Positions 7,887-16,654 of a stretch of DNA of 37,755 nucleotides are shown piece by piece. The translations under genes were made by a program, and so were the position numbers. Origin of the DNA: Bacteroidales bacterium. GTDB lineage: Bacteria > Bacteroidota > Bacteroidia > Bacteroidales > WCHB1-69. The stretch spans positions 1 through 37,755 of the forward strand of contig JAAYKF010000012.1 of assembly GCA_012522535.1 (NCBI GenBank), written 5' to 3'. Each line of letters opens with the position of its first letter. Positions within the stretch are counted from its first letter, which is position 1. The notes under the pieces are model-generated. The model was not told the DNA's origin and made no database searches. It saw only the letters and a program-made list of their open reading frames with translations.

Positions 7887-8348
7887 ATGAACAATATAGA
7901 AATAGACAAAAAAGCACCCGAAATTGTGGGAATTGACCAATTTGGAAACGAAATAAAACTATCTGATTACTTAGGAAAAAAACTTATTATTTTCTTCTAT
8001 CCAAAAGATAATACGCCCGGCTGTACGGCTCAAGCGTGCAATTTGAGAGACAATTATTCTATATTACAAAAGGCTGGATTTGAAATTATTGGAATTAGCA
8101 TAGATAGTGAAGCTTCGCATCAAAAATTTTCGGACAAACACTCACTCCCTTTTCCGCTCCTACCCGACACTGAGAAAAAAATTGTAAATGATTATGGAGT
8201 TTGGGGTGAAAAAAAATTTATGGGCAGAACGTTTCTTGGAACAAAAAGAACTACTTTTGTAATTGATGAAAATGGCAATATCGAAAAGATTTTTGACAAA
8301 GTTAAAACGAAAGCCCACGCAGAACAGATTTTAGAATCATATAAATAG
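7887..8348 (+). CDS. bcp: Bcp-type thiol peroxidase (peroxiredoxin)
   Basis: 153 residues of the AhpC/TSA fold. The active site DNTPGCTAQAC gives the peroxidatic Cys46 and a resolving Cys51 four residues later, the typical Bcp arrangement with an intramolecular disulfide. The enzyme reduces hydrogen peroxide and organic peroxides using thioredoxin, so the thioredoxin system at 1.4-1.7 kb could be an electron source. It lies between nth and recA with only a few nt on each side, so it must be co-transcribed with them. Confidence 0.95.
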   Translation: MNNIEIDKKAPEIVGIDQFGNEIKLSDYLGKKLIIFFYPKDNTPGCTAQACNLRDNYSILQKAGFEIIGISIDSEASHQKFSDKHSLPFPLLPDTEKKIVNDYGVWGEKKFMGRTFLGTKRTTFVIDENGNIEKIFDKVKTKAHAEQILESYK

Positions 8349-8354
8349 AGAATT

Positions 8355-9356
8355 ATGAGTAAAGAAACAGACAAAATTAAGCAAGAAAAGCTCAAAGCTT
8401 TGCAGCTAACCATTGATAAACTTGATAAAACCTATGGTAAAGGTTCCATTATGAAATTGGGCGATGAGCCTGTTGAAAAAATGGATGCCATCTCCACTGG
8501 TTCCATAAGTTTGGACGTAGCACTTGGTGTTGGCGGGTTTCCACGCGGTAGAGTGGTTGAAATATATGGACCAGAGTCGTCTGGAAAAACCACTTTGGCA
8601 CTGCACGCAATAGCCGAAGCCCAAAAAGCAGGCGGTATTGCAGCTTTCATAGATGCCGAACACGCCTTTGACAGATTTTATGCCGAAAAATTGGGAATCA
8701 ATGTTTCCGACCTTTTGGTTTCGCAACCCGACCACGGCGAGCAAGCTTTGGAAATTACCGAAAACCTTATACGCTCTGGTGCTATCGACATCATAGTGAT
8801 AGACTCTGTGGCAGCACTTACGCCAAAAAGCGAAATTGAAGGCGAAATGGGCGACTCTAAAATGGGTCTGCAAGCCCGACTGATGTCGCAAGCACTTCGT
8901 AAACTTACTGCCACAATTAGCAAAACTGGATGTTGCTGTATTTTCATTAACCAATTACGCGAAAAAATTGGTGTAATGTTCGGAAACCCAGAAACTACAA
9001 CCGGTGGTAATGCTCTAAAATTCTACTCTTCAGTGAGATTGGATATTAGAAGAATTAGCCAAATAAAAACTGGCGACGACCCCACAGGAAACAGGGTTAG
9101 AGTGAAGGTTATTAAAAACAAAGTGGCTCCTCCATTCAAAACTGCCGAATTTGACATTGTTTTTGGCTTGGGAATTTCCAAAGTTGGTGAAATTATAGAT
9201 ATTGGAGTTGAAAAAGATATTATTAAGAAAAGTGGCTCATGGTACTCCTATGGCGAAACTCGACTTGGACAAGGAAGAGATGCCGTTAAGGATATTATCT
9301 TAGACAATCCCGAACTACTTGAGGAGTTGGAAACTAAAATTAGGGAGACTCTATAA
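8355..9356 (+). CDS. recA: Recombinase RecA
   Basis: 333 residues, slightly shorter than E. coli RecA because the acidic C-terminal tail is short. Walker [10 protein letters not shown] is at 72-80, with the Walker B region [12 protein letters not shown] and the L2 region beginning [17 protein letters not shown]. It forms ATP-dependent filaments on single-stranded DNA for homologous recombination and SOS induction. No LexA-box-like dyad was noticed upstream; expression seems to come from the promoter before nth. It is the last gene of the operon and is followed within 3 nt by a very long hairpin. Confidence 0.98.
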   Translation: MSKETDKIKQEKLKALQLTIDKLDKTYGKGSIMKLGDEPVEKMDAISTGSISLDVALGVGGFPRGRVVEIYGPESSGKTTLALHAIAEAQKAGGIAAFIDAEHAFDRFYAEKLGINVSDLLVSQPDHGEQALEITENLIRSGAIDIIVIDSVAALTPKSEIEGEMGDSKMGLQARLMSQALRKLTATISKTGCCCIFINQLREKIGVMFGNPETTTGGNALKFYSSVRLDIRRISQIKTGDDPTGNRVRVKVIKNKVAPPFKTAEFDIVFGLGISKVGEIIDIGVEKDIIKKSGSWYSYGETRLGQGRDAVKDIILDNPELLEELETKIRETL

Positions 9357-9358
9357 GA

Positions 9359-9406
9359 TTTTTAAACAATAATAGCGACTAAAAAGTCGCTATTATTGTT
9401 TAAAAA
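9359..9406. terminator. 22-bp perfect hairpin after recA, probable terminator
   Basis: A perfect inverted repeat of 22 bp per arm (9359-9380 and 9385-9406) around an AAAA loop. The GC core AGCGACT/AGTCGCT is followed inside the 3' arm by ATTATTGTTT, which could act as the U-rich tract on the plus strand. There is no separate unpaired T-run, so this differs from the textbook form. Its place 3 nt after the recA stop supports a terminator role. Confidence 0.7.
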
Positions 9407-9447
9407 AGAGTTTTCAATATCGATTACTGAGTTTAGAGATTAATTTA

Positions 9448-9455
9448 TACTTTTG
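9448..9455 (+). promoter_or_regulatory. -7 element for the TMTC-like gene
   Basis: TACTTTTG fits TAnnTTTG and ends 16 nt before the GTG start at 9472, supporting that start. The -33 element is not clear. Confidence 0.5.
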
Positions 9456-9471
9456 AGAAAATTATCAATCA

Positions 9472-11142
9472 GTGAATAAAAACAAGAAGCCTTTTCTGAA
9501 TACAAATCGTGCCTTATTGATTATTATAATTACTACAATAATAGTCTTTATAGGAGTTAAAAACAACACATTTGTAGGTTGGGACGATGAAGTATATATT
9601 ACTCAAAATCCATATTTAAAACTTAGTGTTTCAAATATAAAACACTCATTTCTTGAAGGTGAATACCACAGAATGTATGTACCGCTAACAGCTTTGAGTC
9701 TCTCCATAAATGAACATTTTTCGGGACTTTCGCCCAAGGGATACTTGATTACAAATCTACTTTTACATTTAATAAGTGTTGTTCTTTGCTTTTTCATTAT
9801 CAAAAAACTATCGAACAATTTGTCCATTGCTTTTTGGGTAAGCTTAATTTTTGCCATACATCCCGTTCAGGCAGAAGTTGTTGCCTACGCCGCAGGCAGA
9901 CGCGATGTTTTATATACACTGTTTTTGTTTGCAAGCTATTTTGTCTATTTAAAATATATAAATTCAAAAGAGAGTGGAAAGTATCTAAGTATTTCAATTT
10001 TATTTTTCACTCTTTCCCTATTTTCAAAGACTCAAGGACTGTTATTTCCATTTCTGCTGATTGCCACAGATTATCTCTATAAAAGGAAGATATTTAGTAG
10101 AAAACTAATCTTAGAGAAAATTCCATTTTTTGTTTTAAGTGTAATTTTTGGAATAATTACCATTGCCATTCTTGTAAAACAAAAATCACCCGAATTTCAT
10201 ATCAGTAGGGAGGTGATGGAAACACCCATTGCTGAAAGAATTATTTACGCATTTTTCGGTTTTGTAAATTACATAATCAATGCAATTTTTCCTTTTAAGC
10301 TATCTTTAATCCACCCATATCCACTAAGTGGTGTGCCTTTGATTGCCTATATTTCGGTGCTTTTGGGAGGTGGATTGGGAATTTATGCTCTTATAGCATT
10401 TGTTAAAAAAAGAGAATTGTGGCAATTTGGACTTCTGTTTTTCATAATTTCTATTGTACTAATGCTCCAAATTTTCCCAAACTCATACGGAGTGATGAAC
10501 GACCATTATATGTATGCAGCTCTACCAGGATTAGCCTTGAGCATAAATATTCTAATGAAAAAACTAATTAAAAAAAGTAGTGTTTATACAAGTGTTGTTG
10601 TTTTGTACATCTTAACTTTAAGTGTAATTAGTATAAAAAGAGTTGAAACTTTCAGAACACCATTTTCTGTTTATAGCGATGTAATCAGCAAATATCCAGA
10701 CAGCTACGTTGCCTATAACAACCGCGGAACCGCTTTCTACAATATTGGCAAATTAGTCGAAGCGAAAGCCGATTTTAACAGCTCCATTGAAATATATAGC
10801 GATAACGCATACGCTTACAACAATAGGGCTGTAATAAACATTGCAACTGGAAATTTTCAAGATGCAATTTCGGATTTAAACAATGCCATTTCGCTGAAAT
10901 CAGAATATGCTGATGCCTATTCTAACAGAGCCATAGCAAAGGCAGTTTTGGGCGACAATTCAGCCATTGGCGACCATAATAAAGCTGTGGAATTATCGCC
11001 ACAAGAACCGAAATATCGTTTCAACAGAGGAGTTTTTTATATTCAAAACAACAACATTGAACTTGGTTGCAAGGATATAAAAGATGCCGAAAATATGGGA
11101 TTAGAAATTACAATTCCAGAATTGAAAAATATTTGCAGATAA
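9472..11142 (+). CDS. TMTC-like GT-C membrane protein with C-terminal TPRs
   Basis: 556 residues from a GTG start; no ATG is available near the N-terminus and the promoter lies 16 nt upstream. After the first membrane helix there is a periplasmic GWDDEVYITQNPY loop whose Asp38/Asp39 match the acidic catalytic motif of GT-C glycosyltransferases. The segment IHPVQAEVVAYAAGRRDVL (about 129-147) is the HPVxxE...GRxD signature of the TMTC family, which use a lipid-linked sugar for O-mannosylation in animals. About ten membrane helices follow, then roughly three to four TPR units from about residue 405, with NNRGTAFYNIGK and YNNRAVINIATG. The likely role is protein or lipid glycosylation at the cell envelope; donor and acceptor are unknown. 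It converges on the radical SAM gene, with a single nucleotide between the two stop codons. Confidence 0.8.
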   Translation: MNKNKKPFLNTNRALLIIIITTIIVFIGVKNNTFVGWDDEVYITQNPYLKLSVSNIKHSFLEGEYHRMYVPLTALSLSINEHFSGLSPKGYLITNLLLHLISVVLCFFIIKKLSNNLSIAFWVSLIFAIHPVQAEVVAYAAGRRDVLYTLFLFASYFVYLKYINSKESGKYLSISILFFTLSLFSKTQGLLFPFLLIATDYLYKRKIFSRKLILEKIPFFVLSVIFGIITIAILVKQKSPEFHISREVMETPIAERIIYAFFGFVNYIINAIFPFKLSLIHPYPLSGVPLIAYISVLLGGGLGIYALIAFVKKRELWQFGLLFFIISIVLMLQIFPNSYGVMNDHYMYAALPGLALSINILMKKLIKKSSVYTSVVVLYILTLSVISIKRVETFRTPFSVYSDVISKYPDSYVAYNNRGTAFYNIGKLVEAKADFNSSIEIYSDNAYAYNNRAVINIATGNFQDAISDLNNAISLKSEYADAYSNRAIAKAVLGDNSAIGDHNKAVELSPQEPKYRFNRGVFYIQNNNIELGCKDIKDAENMGLEITIPELKNICR

Positions 11143-11143
11143 C

Positions 11144-12118
11144 TTACAATCCGCAGTTTTGGCAAATATCTATTTGTGATTTGTTTTTTAAGACCCTTTG
11201 TTGAAAAGATTTTCTACTTTCTAATTTCCAAAAATCATTCTCTAACTTACTGTCAATTTTAGCGATAGAATATTTTTTATTTTTGTCCATACAGCAGTGA
11301 ACAACGTAGCCATCACAAGTTACAAGCATATGTGTCCACAATCGGCGACAGGAATTTTTAATCTTTTTGGGTTTTAAATCCTTTATATATCTTCGATATT
11401 TTGGATTTTTGGGAAGTAAATTATTTTGGTCTTCAGAACCAATTATTTGTAATGTTTTTAATCTGAAATTTGCGTTACACTCTTTTGCTAAATTTGAAAT
11501 TTGTTCTATTTCATTTTCATTTTGCTGGGTTACAATTGTCTGAATTTCTAATTTAGGAAATCTATTGTTTCTTATTTTAACAGTTTCAGATAAATTTTTC
11601 AGTTTGAAAATTACATCTTCTAAAGATGCATTTTTACGATATTTTTCGTAGCTATTTTCAGATATTCCATCAATAGAAAAAATCAATAACGAGGGTGGGT
11701 ATTTCAATAATTTATCTATCGTTTCATTATCAAAAGCCACTCCATTGGTAGATATTACTGTCATCAAATTTCTCTTAGAAGCATAATCTATCATCTGAAA
11801 AATATCTTTATGCAGAAAGGCTTCGCCTTGAAAATAGAGGTTAATTATCCATGTCTTTTTGTAAACTTTATCAATTATCGATTTATATAATTCAAAATCA
11901 ATAAAGATAGTTTCTCTTTTTGTAAGCCCTGTACCAGTATAGCATTCAGGACATTTTAATTGACAAACTGAACTTGGCTCAATGCTCAAAACTATGGGCT
12001 GACCCCAATTAAAAGGGCTACGAAATAAAATACTAAAAACATATCCAAACAAGACTTTAACAGCATTAAAAAATCTGTGTATTGTAAAATATTTCAATGA
12101 AATTTTAGTGAAAAACAT
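11144..12118 (-). CDS. Radical SAM protein with SPASM-like C-terminus
   Basis: 324 residues. The radical SAM cluster motif CQLKCPEC places Cys52, 56 and 59 in the order C-x3-C-x2-C, followed by a GEAFLHKD strand-loop and the ISTNG motif of the TIM barrel. The C-terminal part has further cysteines (NSCRRLW, VTCDGYVVHCCMD, and DICQNCGL at the very end), fitting a SPASM or twitch domain that holds one or two extra [4Fe-4S] clusters. Related enzymes modify peptides or proteins, or act in cofactor or polysaccharide synthesis. There is no obvious precursor-peptide gene next to it. It is the last gene of the rsgA operon, 5 nt after the permease gene. The N-terminal 35 residues are basic and aromatic and may hold the protein near the membrane. 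Substrate unknown. Confidence 0.85.
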   Translation of the reverse strand: MFFTKISLKYFTIHRFFNAVKVLFGYVFSILFRSPFNWGQPIVLSIEPSSVCQLKCPECYTGTGLTKRETIFIDFELYKSIIDKVYKKTWIINLYFQGEAFLHKDIFQMIDYASKRNLMTVISTNGVAFDNETIDKLLKYPPSLLIFSIDGISENSYEKYRKNASLEDVIFKLKNLSETVKIRNNRFPKLEIQTIVTQQNENEIEQISNLAKECNANFRLKTLQIIGSEDQNNLLPKNPKYRRYIKDLKPKKIKNSCRRLWTHMLVTCDGYVVHCCMDKNKKYSIAKIDSKLENDFWKLESRKSFQQRVLKNKSQIDICQNCGL

Positions 12119-12123
12119 AAGTA

Positions 12124-13230
12124 TTATTCCATATTAATTGAAGCTGTAAGCCTTTTTACAAGTCTATTATTTTTAATAAATTCCTTAGCTACAATTCTAA
12201 TAAAAGTGTATGCGGGAATTGCTATCATCATACCGATAACACCACCCAAACCTGCTCCTACAAAGATAATTAAGAAAATTTCGAGAGGATGAGCTTTCAC
12301 ACTTTTAGAGTAAATAATAGGTTGAAAAAGGAAGTTATCGACTAAATTTGCAAACAAGAAAGTTCCCAAAACTTTGTAAACAATTATTAATACCTGATAT
12401 CCTGTTTCATATGGTACACCAGATGCTAAAGCTATTATAAGTCCCAAAAATGCAGCCATAAGCGGCCCTAAATAAGGAATAACATTTAGCAAACCTCCTA
12501 AGAAACCAATTAAAAAGGCATTTTCGACTCCTAAAGCCCACAAAATCAGAGCTTCAATGCCACCAACCAAGACCATATCTACAAATAACGAAATAAAATA
12601 TCTGGATAAAAGATTTTTAGAGGTATGTAAAATTCTATCAGTTTCGTCGTGATATTGTTCAGGAATTATGAGTAATAGAGCTCTATAAACGATTCTGTTA
12701 TCGCGAAGAATAAAAAACATGATAAACAAAACGGCAAAAACCCCCACAAAGGCATCAATAATAAAGTTTAGAATATTTGATATAAATGATGAAATTTTAA
12801 TCTTAGAGAAAAGTGCCGAAACTTGATGAAGAACAGTGCTTTTGAGGTCTGTATCACTGTCAATTACACCGTAATTTTTCAAAAAATTCTCAAAATTTAC
12901 AATATATTCTCCCAAAGAGTTGTCAATACTAGAAATACTGATTGACGAGATAGACTTTATTTGGTTTGCAACCAAAGGTGTAATAATAAAAAACAATGCA
13001 ACAATAATTGCCATTACCGAAACCATTCCAATAATTACTGCTGCAAGATGAGGCATTTTTATTTTTCCGATGTGCAAATTGCTTAAAATTGAGACCAATG
13101 GCTGAGCAATCAGGGCTAAAATAGTAGCAATGAAAATATATGCTACAATATTGGAAAAATACCAGATTAAAAAAAGCAGAAACAAGAGACCAAGAGTGGT
13201 TCCAAGTATTTTTTTGTTTTTACTATTCAT
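12124..13230 (-). CDS. AI-2E family (PerM/YhhT-like) membrane permease
   Basis: 368 residues with about eight membrane segments in the family's pattern: two or three N-terminal helices, a soluble section (about 90-150), then a helix-rich second half containing GFLGGLLNVIPYLGPLMAAFLGL, the most conserved stretch of this family, and a final GAGLGGVIGMMIAIPAY helix pair. Characterised members export autoinducer-2 or act as sodium/proton antiporters; the family name does not settle which applies here. It overlaps the preceding MazG-like gene by 8 nt and is followed after 5 nt by the radical SAM gene, so translation is probably coupled. Confidence 0.88.
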   Translation of the reverse strand: MNSKNKKILGTTLGLLFLLFLIWYFSNIVAYIFIATILALIAQPLVSILSNLHIGKIKMPHLAAVIIGMVSVMAIIVALFFIITPLVANQIKSISSISISSIDNSLGEYIVNFENFLKNYGVIDSDTDLKSTVLHQVSALFSKIKISSFISNILNFIIDAFVGVFAVLFIMFFILRDNRIVYRALLLIIPEQYHDETDRILHTSKNLLSRYFISLFVDMVLVGGIEALILWALGVENAFLIGFLGGLLNVIPYLGPLMAAFLGLIIALASGVPYETGYQVLIIVYKVLGTFLFANLVDNFLFQPIIYSKSVKAHPLEIFLIIFVGAGLGGVIGMMIAIPAYTFIRIVAKEFIKNNRLVKRLTASINME

Positions 13231-13549
13231 ATAATTTTGTATTATTTATGTGTCGTTCTTTATCTCTATTAATCTTTTTTTGCAAATTTTGTTCAAAAGC
13301 TTTTTCCATATCTACGTTACACTGATTTGCAATGGCTGTTAGCACCCACAAAACATCGGCAATTTCGTCTTCAAGCGACTGATTTTCACCCTCTTTGAAA
13401 GATTGGTCTCCAAATTTTCGAGCCATAATTCTAGCCAACTCTCCTACCTCCTCTGTCAAAATTGCCATATTAGTCAATGGGCTAAAATAGCGTACACCAT
13501 ACTCTTTAATCCAATCGTCAACCTTATTTTGCATCTCACTGATAGTCAT
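13223..13549 (-). CDS. MazG-like nucleotide pyrophosphohydrolase
   Basis: 108 residues, all-alpha. The metal-binding pattern is present as E34-x-x-E37 in EEVGE and E62-x-x-D65 in EDEIAD, the ExxE(N)ExxD signature of the MazG/dCTPase/HisE superfamily. Short single-domain members hydrolyse (d)NTPs or non-canonical nucleotides to the monophosphate and pyrophosphate, acting as house-cleaning enzymes in the cytoplasm. It sits 12 nt after dtd, another quality-control enzyme, and overlaps the permease gene downstream by 8 nt. The exact substrate cannot be predicted. Confidence 0.9.
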   Translation of the reverse strand: MTISEMQNKVDDWIKEYGVRYFSPLTNMAILTEEVGELARIMARKFGDQSFKEGENQSLEDEIADVLWVLTAIANQCNVDMEKAFEQNLQKKINRDKERHINNTKLYE

Positions 13550-13561
13550 TATACTCTGATT

Positions 13562-14014
13562 TTATTCTCTATTTTTTGTATCAATAATAATTGTAACAGG
13601 ACCATCATTTATGAGGCTTACTTCCATCATTGCTCCAAAAATGCCAGTTTGCACTTTTAGATTAGATTTTTCTTTTAATTTCTTCACAAAAAGTTCGTAC
13701 ATCGGTTCTGCAAATTCGGGTCGGGCAGCACGAATATACGAAGGGCGATTGCCTTTTTTGGTAGATGCATGCAATGTAAACTGACTGACAACCAGAAACT
13801 CGCCTTGTATGTCTGAAATAGACAAATTCATCAAGCCTTGTTTGTCGTCGAAAATGCGAAGTTGCACAATTTTGTTCAACAGCCACTCCATATCTTGCTC
13901 ATTATCTTCGATTTCTATTCCAAGTAGAATTAACAATCCTTTGGAAATTTGTCCTTTTATTTCGCCATCAACTTTCACGTTAGACTCTGATACTCTTTGA
14001 ATTACAACTCTCAT
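13562..14014 (-). CDS. dtd: D-aminoacyl-tRNA deacylase
   Basis: 150 residues, standard DTD length. The two diagnostic motifs are SQFTLHA near residue 78 and NDGPVTIIID near the C-terminus, whose Gly-cisPro element in the dimer gives chiral selection. The enzyme removes D-amino acids and glycine mischarged onto tRNA, preventing their use in translation. It begins 1 nt after the rsgA stop and is followed after 12 nt by the MazG-like gene, so the operon groups ribosome maturation with translation and nucleotide quality control. Confidence 0.97.
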   Translation of the reverse strand: MRVVIQRVSESNVKVDGEIKGQISKGLLILLGIEIEDNEQDMEWLLNKIVQLRIFDDKQGLMNLSISDIQGEFLVVSQFTLHASTKKGNRPSYIRAARPEFAEPMYELFVKKLKEKSNLKVQTGIFGAMMEVSLINDGPVTIIIDTKNRE

Positions 14015-14015
14015 A

Positions 14016-14957
14016 CTAATCTAATTGCCACGACTCTAAATTCATATCTTCGTCGTTTATTATTGCCAAATAATTATTATATCTCTGAATGTTAATTTCG
14101 CCATTTTCAACAGCTTTTTTCACTATGCAGCCCGGTTCGTGCGTGTGTGTGCAATTATTGAAACGGCATTTATTAAGATATTTTCGCATCTCTAAAAAGA
14201 AGTGGCTAATTTCGTCTTTGTTGTAATCTATCAAGCCAAACTCCTTAATTCCGGGCGAATCGACCACAAAACCACCAAAACTCAAAAGATGAATTTGTGC
14301 AAAAGTGGTAGTATGTTTGCCTTTGTCGTGAACTTCGGAAATATCGCCCACACGAATATCTAAATTTTCATCTATAGAATTTATCAGGGCAGATTTTCCA
14401 ACTCCCGAATGACCCGAAAAAAGCACGGTTTTGTCTTTCACAACTTCTCTAAGCTCCTGAATACCAATATCTTCTACTACTGATGTGTAATAACAAGTAT
14501 ATCCTATTTTCTCGTACAAAAGTGCAATTTTCTTTATTTCGAGTTTTTCATCTTCATTGTATATGTCAATTTTATTAAAAACTAAATGGACAGGTATTCT
14601 ATACGCTTCGGCGGCGGTCAGAAATCGGTCTATAAAGCCCGAAGAAGTTCGTGGCGACCTCAAAGTGATGACCAAAAATGCTATGTCGATATTTGACGCA
14701 ATTATGTGCGAAACTTTTGAAAGATTGGTAGATTTACGAATTATATAATTTTTTCTTTCACTGATTTCGATAATAAATGGCGTTTCGTTTTCATTTTTTT
14801 GTTCAATCACTACCCTATCGCCCACCACAACAGGATTTGTAGTTTTTATTCCTTTTATACGAAATTTGCCACGCAAACGGCATTTTACAATGCCATCATC
14901 AGTTAGCACATCGTACCAACTTCCAGTAGAGAGAATAACCAAACCTTCTTTCTTCAT
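14016..14957 (-). CDS. rsgA: Ribosome small-subunit GTPase RsgA
   Basis: 313 residues from the ATG at 14955-14957. An in-frame TTG 18 nt upstream lies inside the TACTTTTG promoter element and is rejected. An N-terminal OB fold comes first (about 1-70), then a circularly permuted GTPase domain with NKID (128-131) preceding GHSGVGKS (182-189) and DSPGIKEFGL, and a C-terminal zinc-binding region with CRFNNCTHTHEPGC. RsgA helps late maturation of the 30S subunit and is released on GTP hydrolysis. It is the first gene of a five-gene operon with dtd, the MazG-like gene, the permease and the radical SAM gene. Confidence 0.96.
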   Translation of the reverse strand: MKKEGLVILSTGSWYDVLTDDGIVKCRLRGKFRIKGIKTTNPVVVGDRVVIEQKNENETPFIIEISERKNYIIRKSTNLSKVSHIIASNIDIAFLVITLRSPRTSSGFIDRFLTAAEAYRIPVHLVFNKIDIYNEDEKLEIKKIALLYEKIGYTCYYTSVVEDIGIQELREVVKDKTVLFSGHSGVGKSALINSIDENLDIRVGDISEVHDKGKHTTTFAQIHLLSFGGFVVDSPGIKEFGLIDYNKDEISHFFLEMRKYLNKCRFNNCTHTHEPGCIVKKAVENGEINIQRYNNYLAIINDEDMNLESWQLD

Positions 14958-14972
14958 AATAAGTTTAAAACA

Positions 14973-14980
14973 CAAAAGTA
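14973..14980 (-). promoter_or_regulatory. -7 element for the rsgA operon
   Basis: TACTTTTG on the minus strand fits TAnnTTTG and lies 15 nt before the rsgA ATG. A TTTC (3 of 4 match to TTTG) lies 20 nt further upstream. Confidence 0.6.
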
Positions 14981-15093
14981 GTGATTTTGGATTTAAATGA
15001 GAAAATTTATTTTATACCGATTGGAAAAATAGTTTAGACTAATTTTTTATTACAACTGGTATAACCTATAGCAAAAAGCCAAAATGACATGAT

Positions 15094-16545
15094 CTAATAT
15101 GAGGTGTTTTTTAGAATTTTCACATCTTCATCTAAAATCAATTCCCAATCTGGGGAATTTCTATAATTTTCTATTTTATTTTCAAACTCATTTTGCGATA
15201 GCGGATAGGTATTATAACCTTCTAAATAGATTATATACTCTGCATCCTTTACAATGGGAAACAGATATATATTGCTCCGCAACGAAAAGTGTGGCACAAA
15301 AGGCGACTGTGCACTTACTGCTGCATTTTTAGGTATTTGCGACAAAACACGATGAACACTTTTTAAGTCGAAATCTCTTTTATAGTGCGACTTCTGATAG
15401 AATCGGATATGCGATTTGCTGGTATGAACCACCGTATTATCCATGGTGCGAAAAGTGCTTATGCCAACCAAAACAATAGCTAAATAGCTAATATATTTTG
15501 CATATTTTGGATTCTTAATCTCCGAAATAACAGTAAAAATTCCAAGAGTAAAAATGGGTGCAAACTCAATATTATACTGTCCAACTACGCTCCACAAAAG
15601 ATAATTATCGTGGAAAAACTTTTGCATATATAATGGAATTAGCATTATCAAAAAATGTGGTTTTTTGAAAAGAAAAAACAATCCAGAAGCAAGAAGTATC
15701 AAATGAGTTTCCAATTTTACAAAATCGCCATGCTCACTTCCATTGTGATTTACAAAAAGCACTTTAATACTTTCTAAGGGGTGAGTCAACAAGGTTTTAA
15801 CGGCATCAAAACCATTGGTTCCCAAATAGGAATAGTTGAAACCACCATAGGCATTATTGTAAGAAAAAAATGGTATAAGCCATGAACTAATTAGAATATA
15901 ATAGAATAGTGAAATGCCCGAAAAACTCAAGGTCAAATATATCTTTTTTCTATCTTTTCTATATCCTACAGCCAAAGCTATTCCTACAAAAAAGAGAAAT
16001 ATAGAAAAATTCTCTTGCGAAATCAGCATAAAAAGTAGCAAAGCTACGGAAAGCATTTTTCTATCTTGCTTTATGGCAACAAAAAACCAAGGCAACACAC
16101 TAGCAGCAACAACCACACTGTGATAGTCGAAAGCTAAGGCTCCATACACTCCAAAAAAGAGATAAAAATATATGGCTGCAAAAAGTGCAATTTTCCTTTT
16201 TTTAATTACAATAAAATATCTATAAACTCCCACTCCACCTGCCAATATAGCAACTATTTGCAACACCAAAAGAGAGTACGTACCAAAAATATATACGAGT
16301 GGCGAAAACAACAAGATATATAAATCGAAATGACCACCCAAAATTGGCTCAAAGTACTCTTTTATCATAGAGTTGTCGGCAAGCTGGAAGTGTGCATACT
16401 TATATGCTGCATTGGTGTATAGCCCAAGGTCTATAGCATTGGTTCTGAAGCAGTAATGATTAACAAAAGAGATAGCCGAATAGATAATAGCAAATATAAC
16501 ACTTGCAATAATAATACCTTTATGTTTCTTTATTCTATACATCAA
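15094..16545 (-). CDS. DUF2079-type polytopic membrane protein
   Basis: 483 residues with about eleven hydrophobic segments. After the first helix there is FRTNAIDLGLYTNAAYKY and then GGHFDLYILLFSPLVYIFG, which match the DLG...Q and HFSP-type motifs of DUF2079 proteins. These are thought to be GT-C-like membrane proteins with the acidic motif in the first periplasmic loop; the family's reaction is unknown. The C-terminal 110 residues are soluble and contain SAQSPFVPHFSLRSNIYLFP, a conserved feature of the family. It is transcribed alone, from a probable -7 box at 16600-16607, and follows no obvious operon. A second Met directly after the first is an equally possible start. Confidence 0.8.
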   Translation of the reverse strand: MMYRIKKHKGIIIASVIFAIIYSAISFVNHYCFRTNAIDLGLYTNAAYKYAHFQLADNSMIKEYFEPILGGHFDLYILLFSPLVYIFGTYSLLVLQIVAILAGGVGVYRYFIVIKKRKIALFAAIYFYLFFGVYGALAFDYHSVVVAASVLPWFFVAIKQDRKMLSVALLLFMLISQENFSIFLFFVGIALAVGYRKDRKKIYLTLSFSGISLFYYILISSWLIPFFSYNNAYGGFNYSYLGTNGFDAVKTLLTHPLESIKVLFVNHNGSEHGDFVKLETHLILLASGLFFLFKKPHFLIMLIPLYMQKFFHDNYLLWSVVGQYNIEFAPIFTLGIFTVISEIKNPKYAKYISYLAIVLVGISTFRTMDNTVVHTSKSHIRFYQKSHYKRDFDLKSVHRVLSQIPKNAAVSAQSPFVPHFSLRSNIYLFPIVKDAEYIIYLEGYNTYPLSQNEFENKIENYRNSPDWELILDEDVKILKNTSY

Positions 16546-16599
16546 CGTGCTTGCTATACTTTAAAAAACAAACAATTTCGTCCTAAAATTTTGTATTTG

Positions 16600-16607
16600 C
16601 AAATATA
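16600..16607 (-). promoter_or_regulatory. Possible -7 element for the DUF2079 gene
   Basis: TATATTTG on the minus strand fits TAnnTTTG, 54 nt before the start codon. It overlaps the palindrome ATTTGCAAAT, so chance is possible. Confidence 0.35.
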
Positions 16608-16654
16608 TGAAATATAAGCTGATAAGAGATGCCTAATGTACATATTAGATAAAT

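Noticed and set aside
8406-8954. 182-codon open frame antisense to recA
   Set aside because: It lies fully within recA on the other strand, has no promoter or recognisable domain, and reflects codon bias of the real gene.
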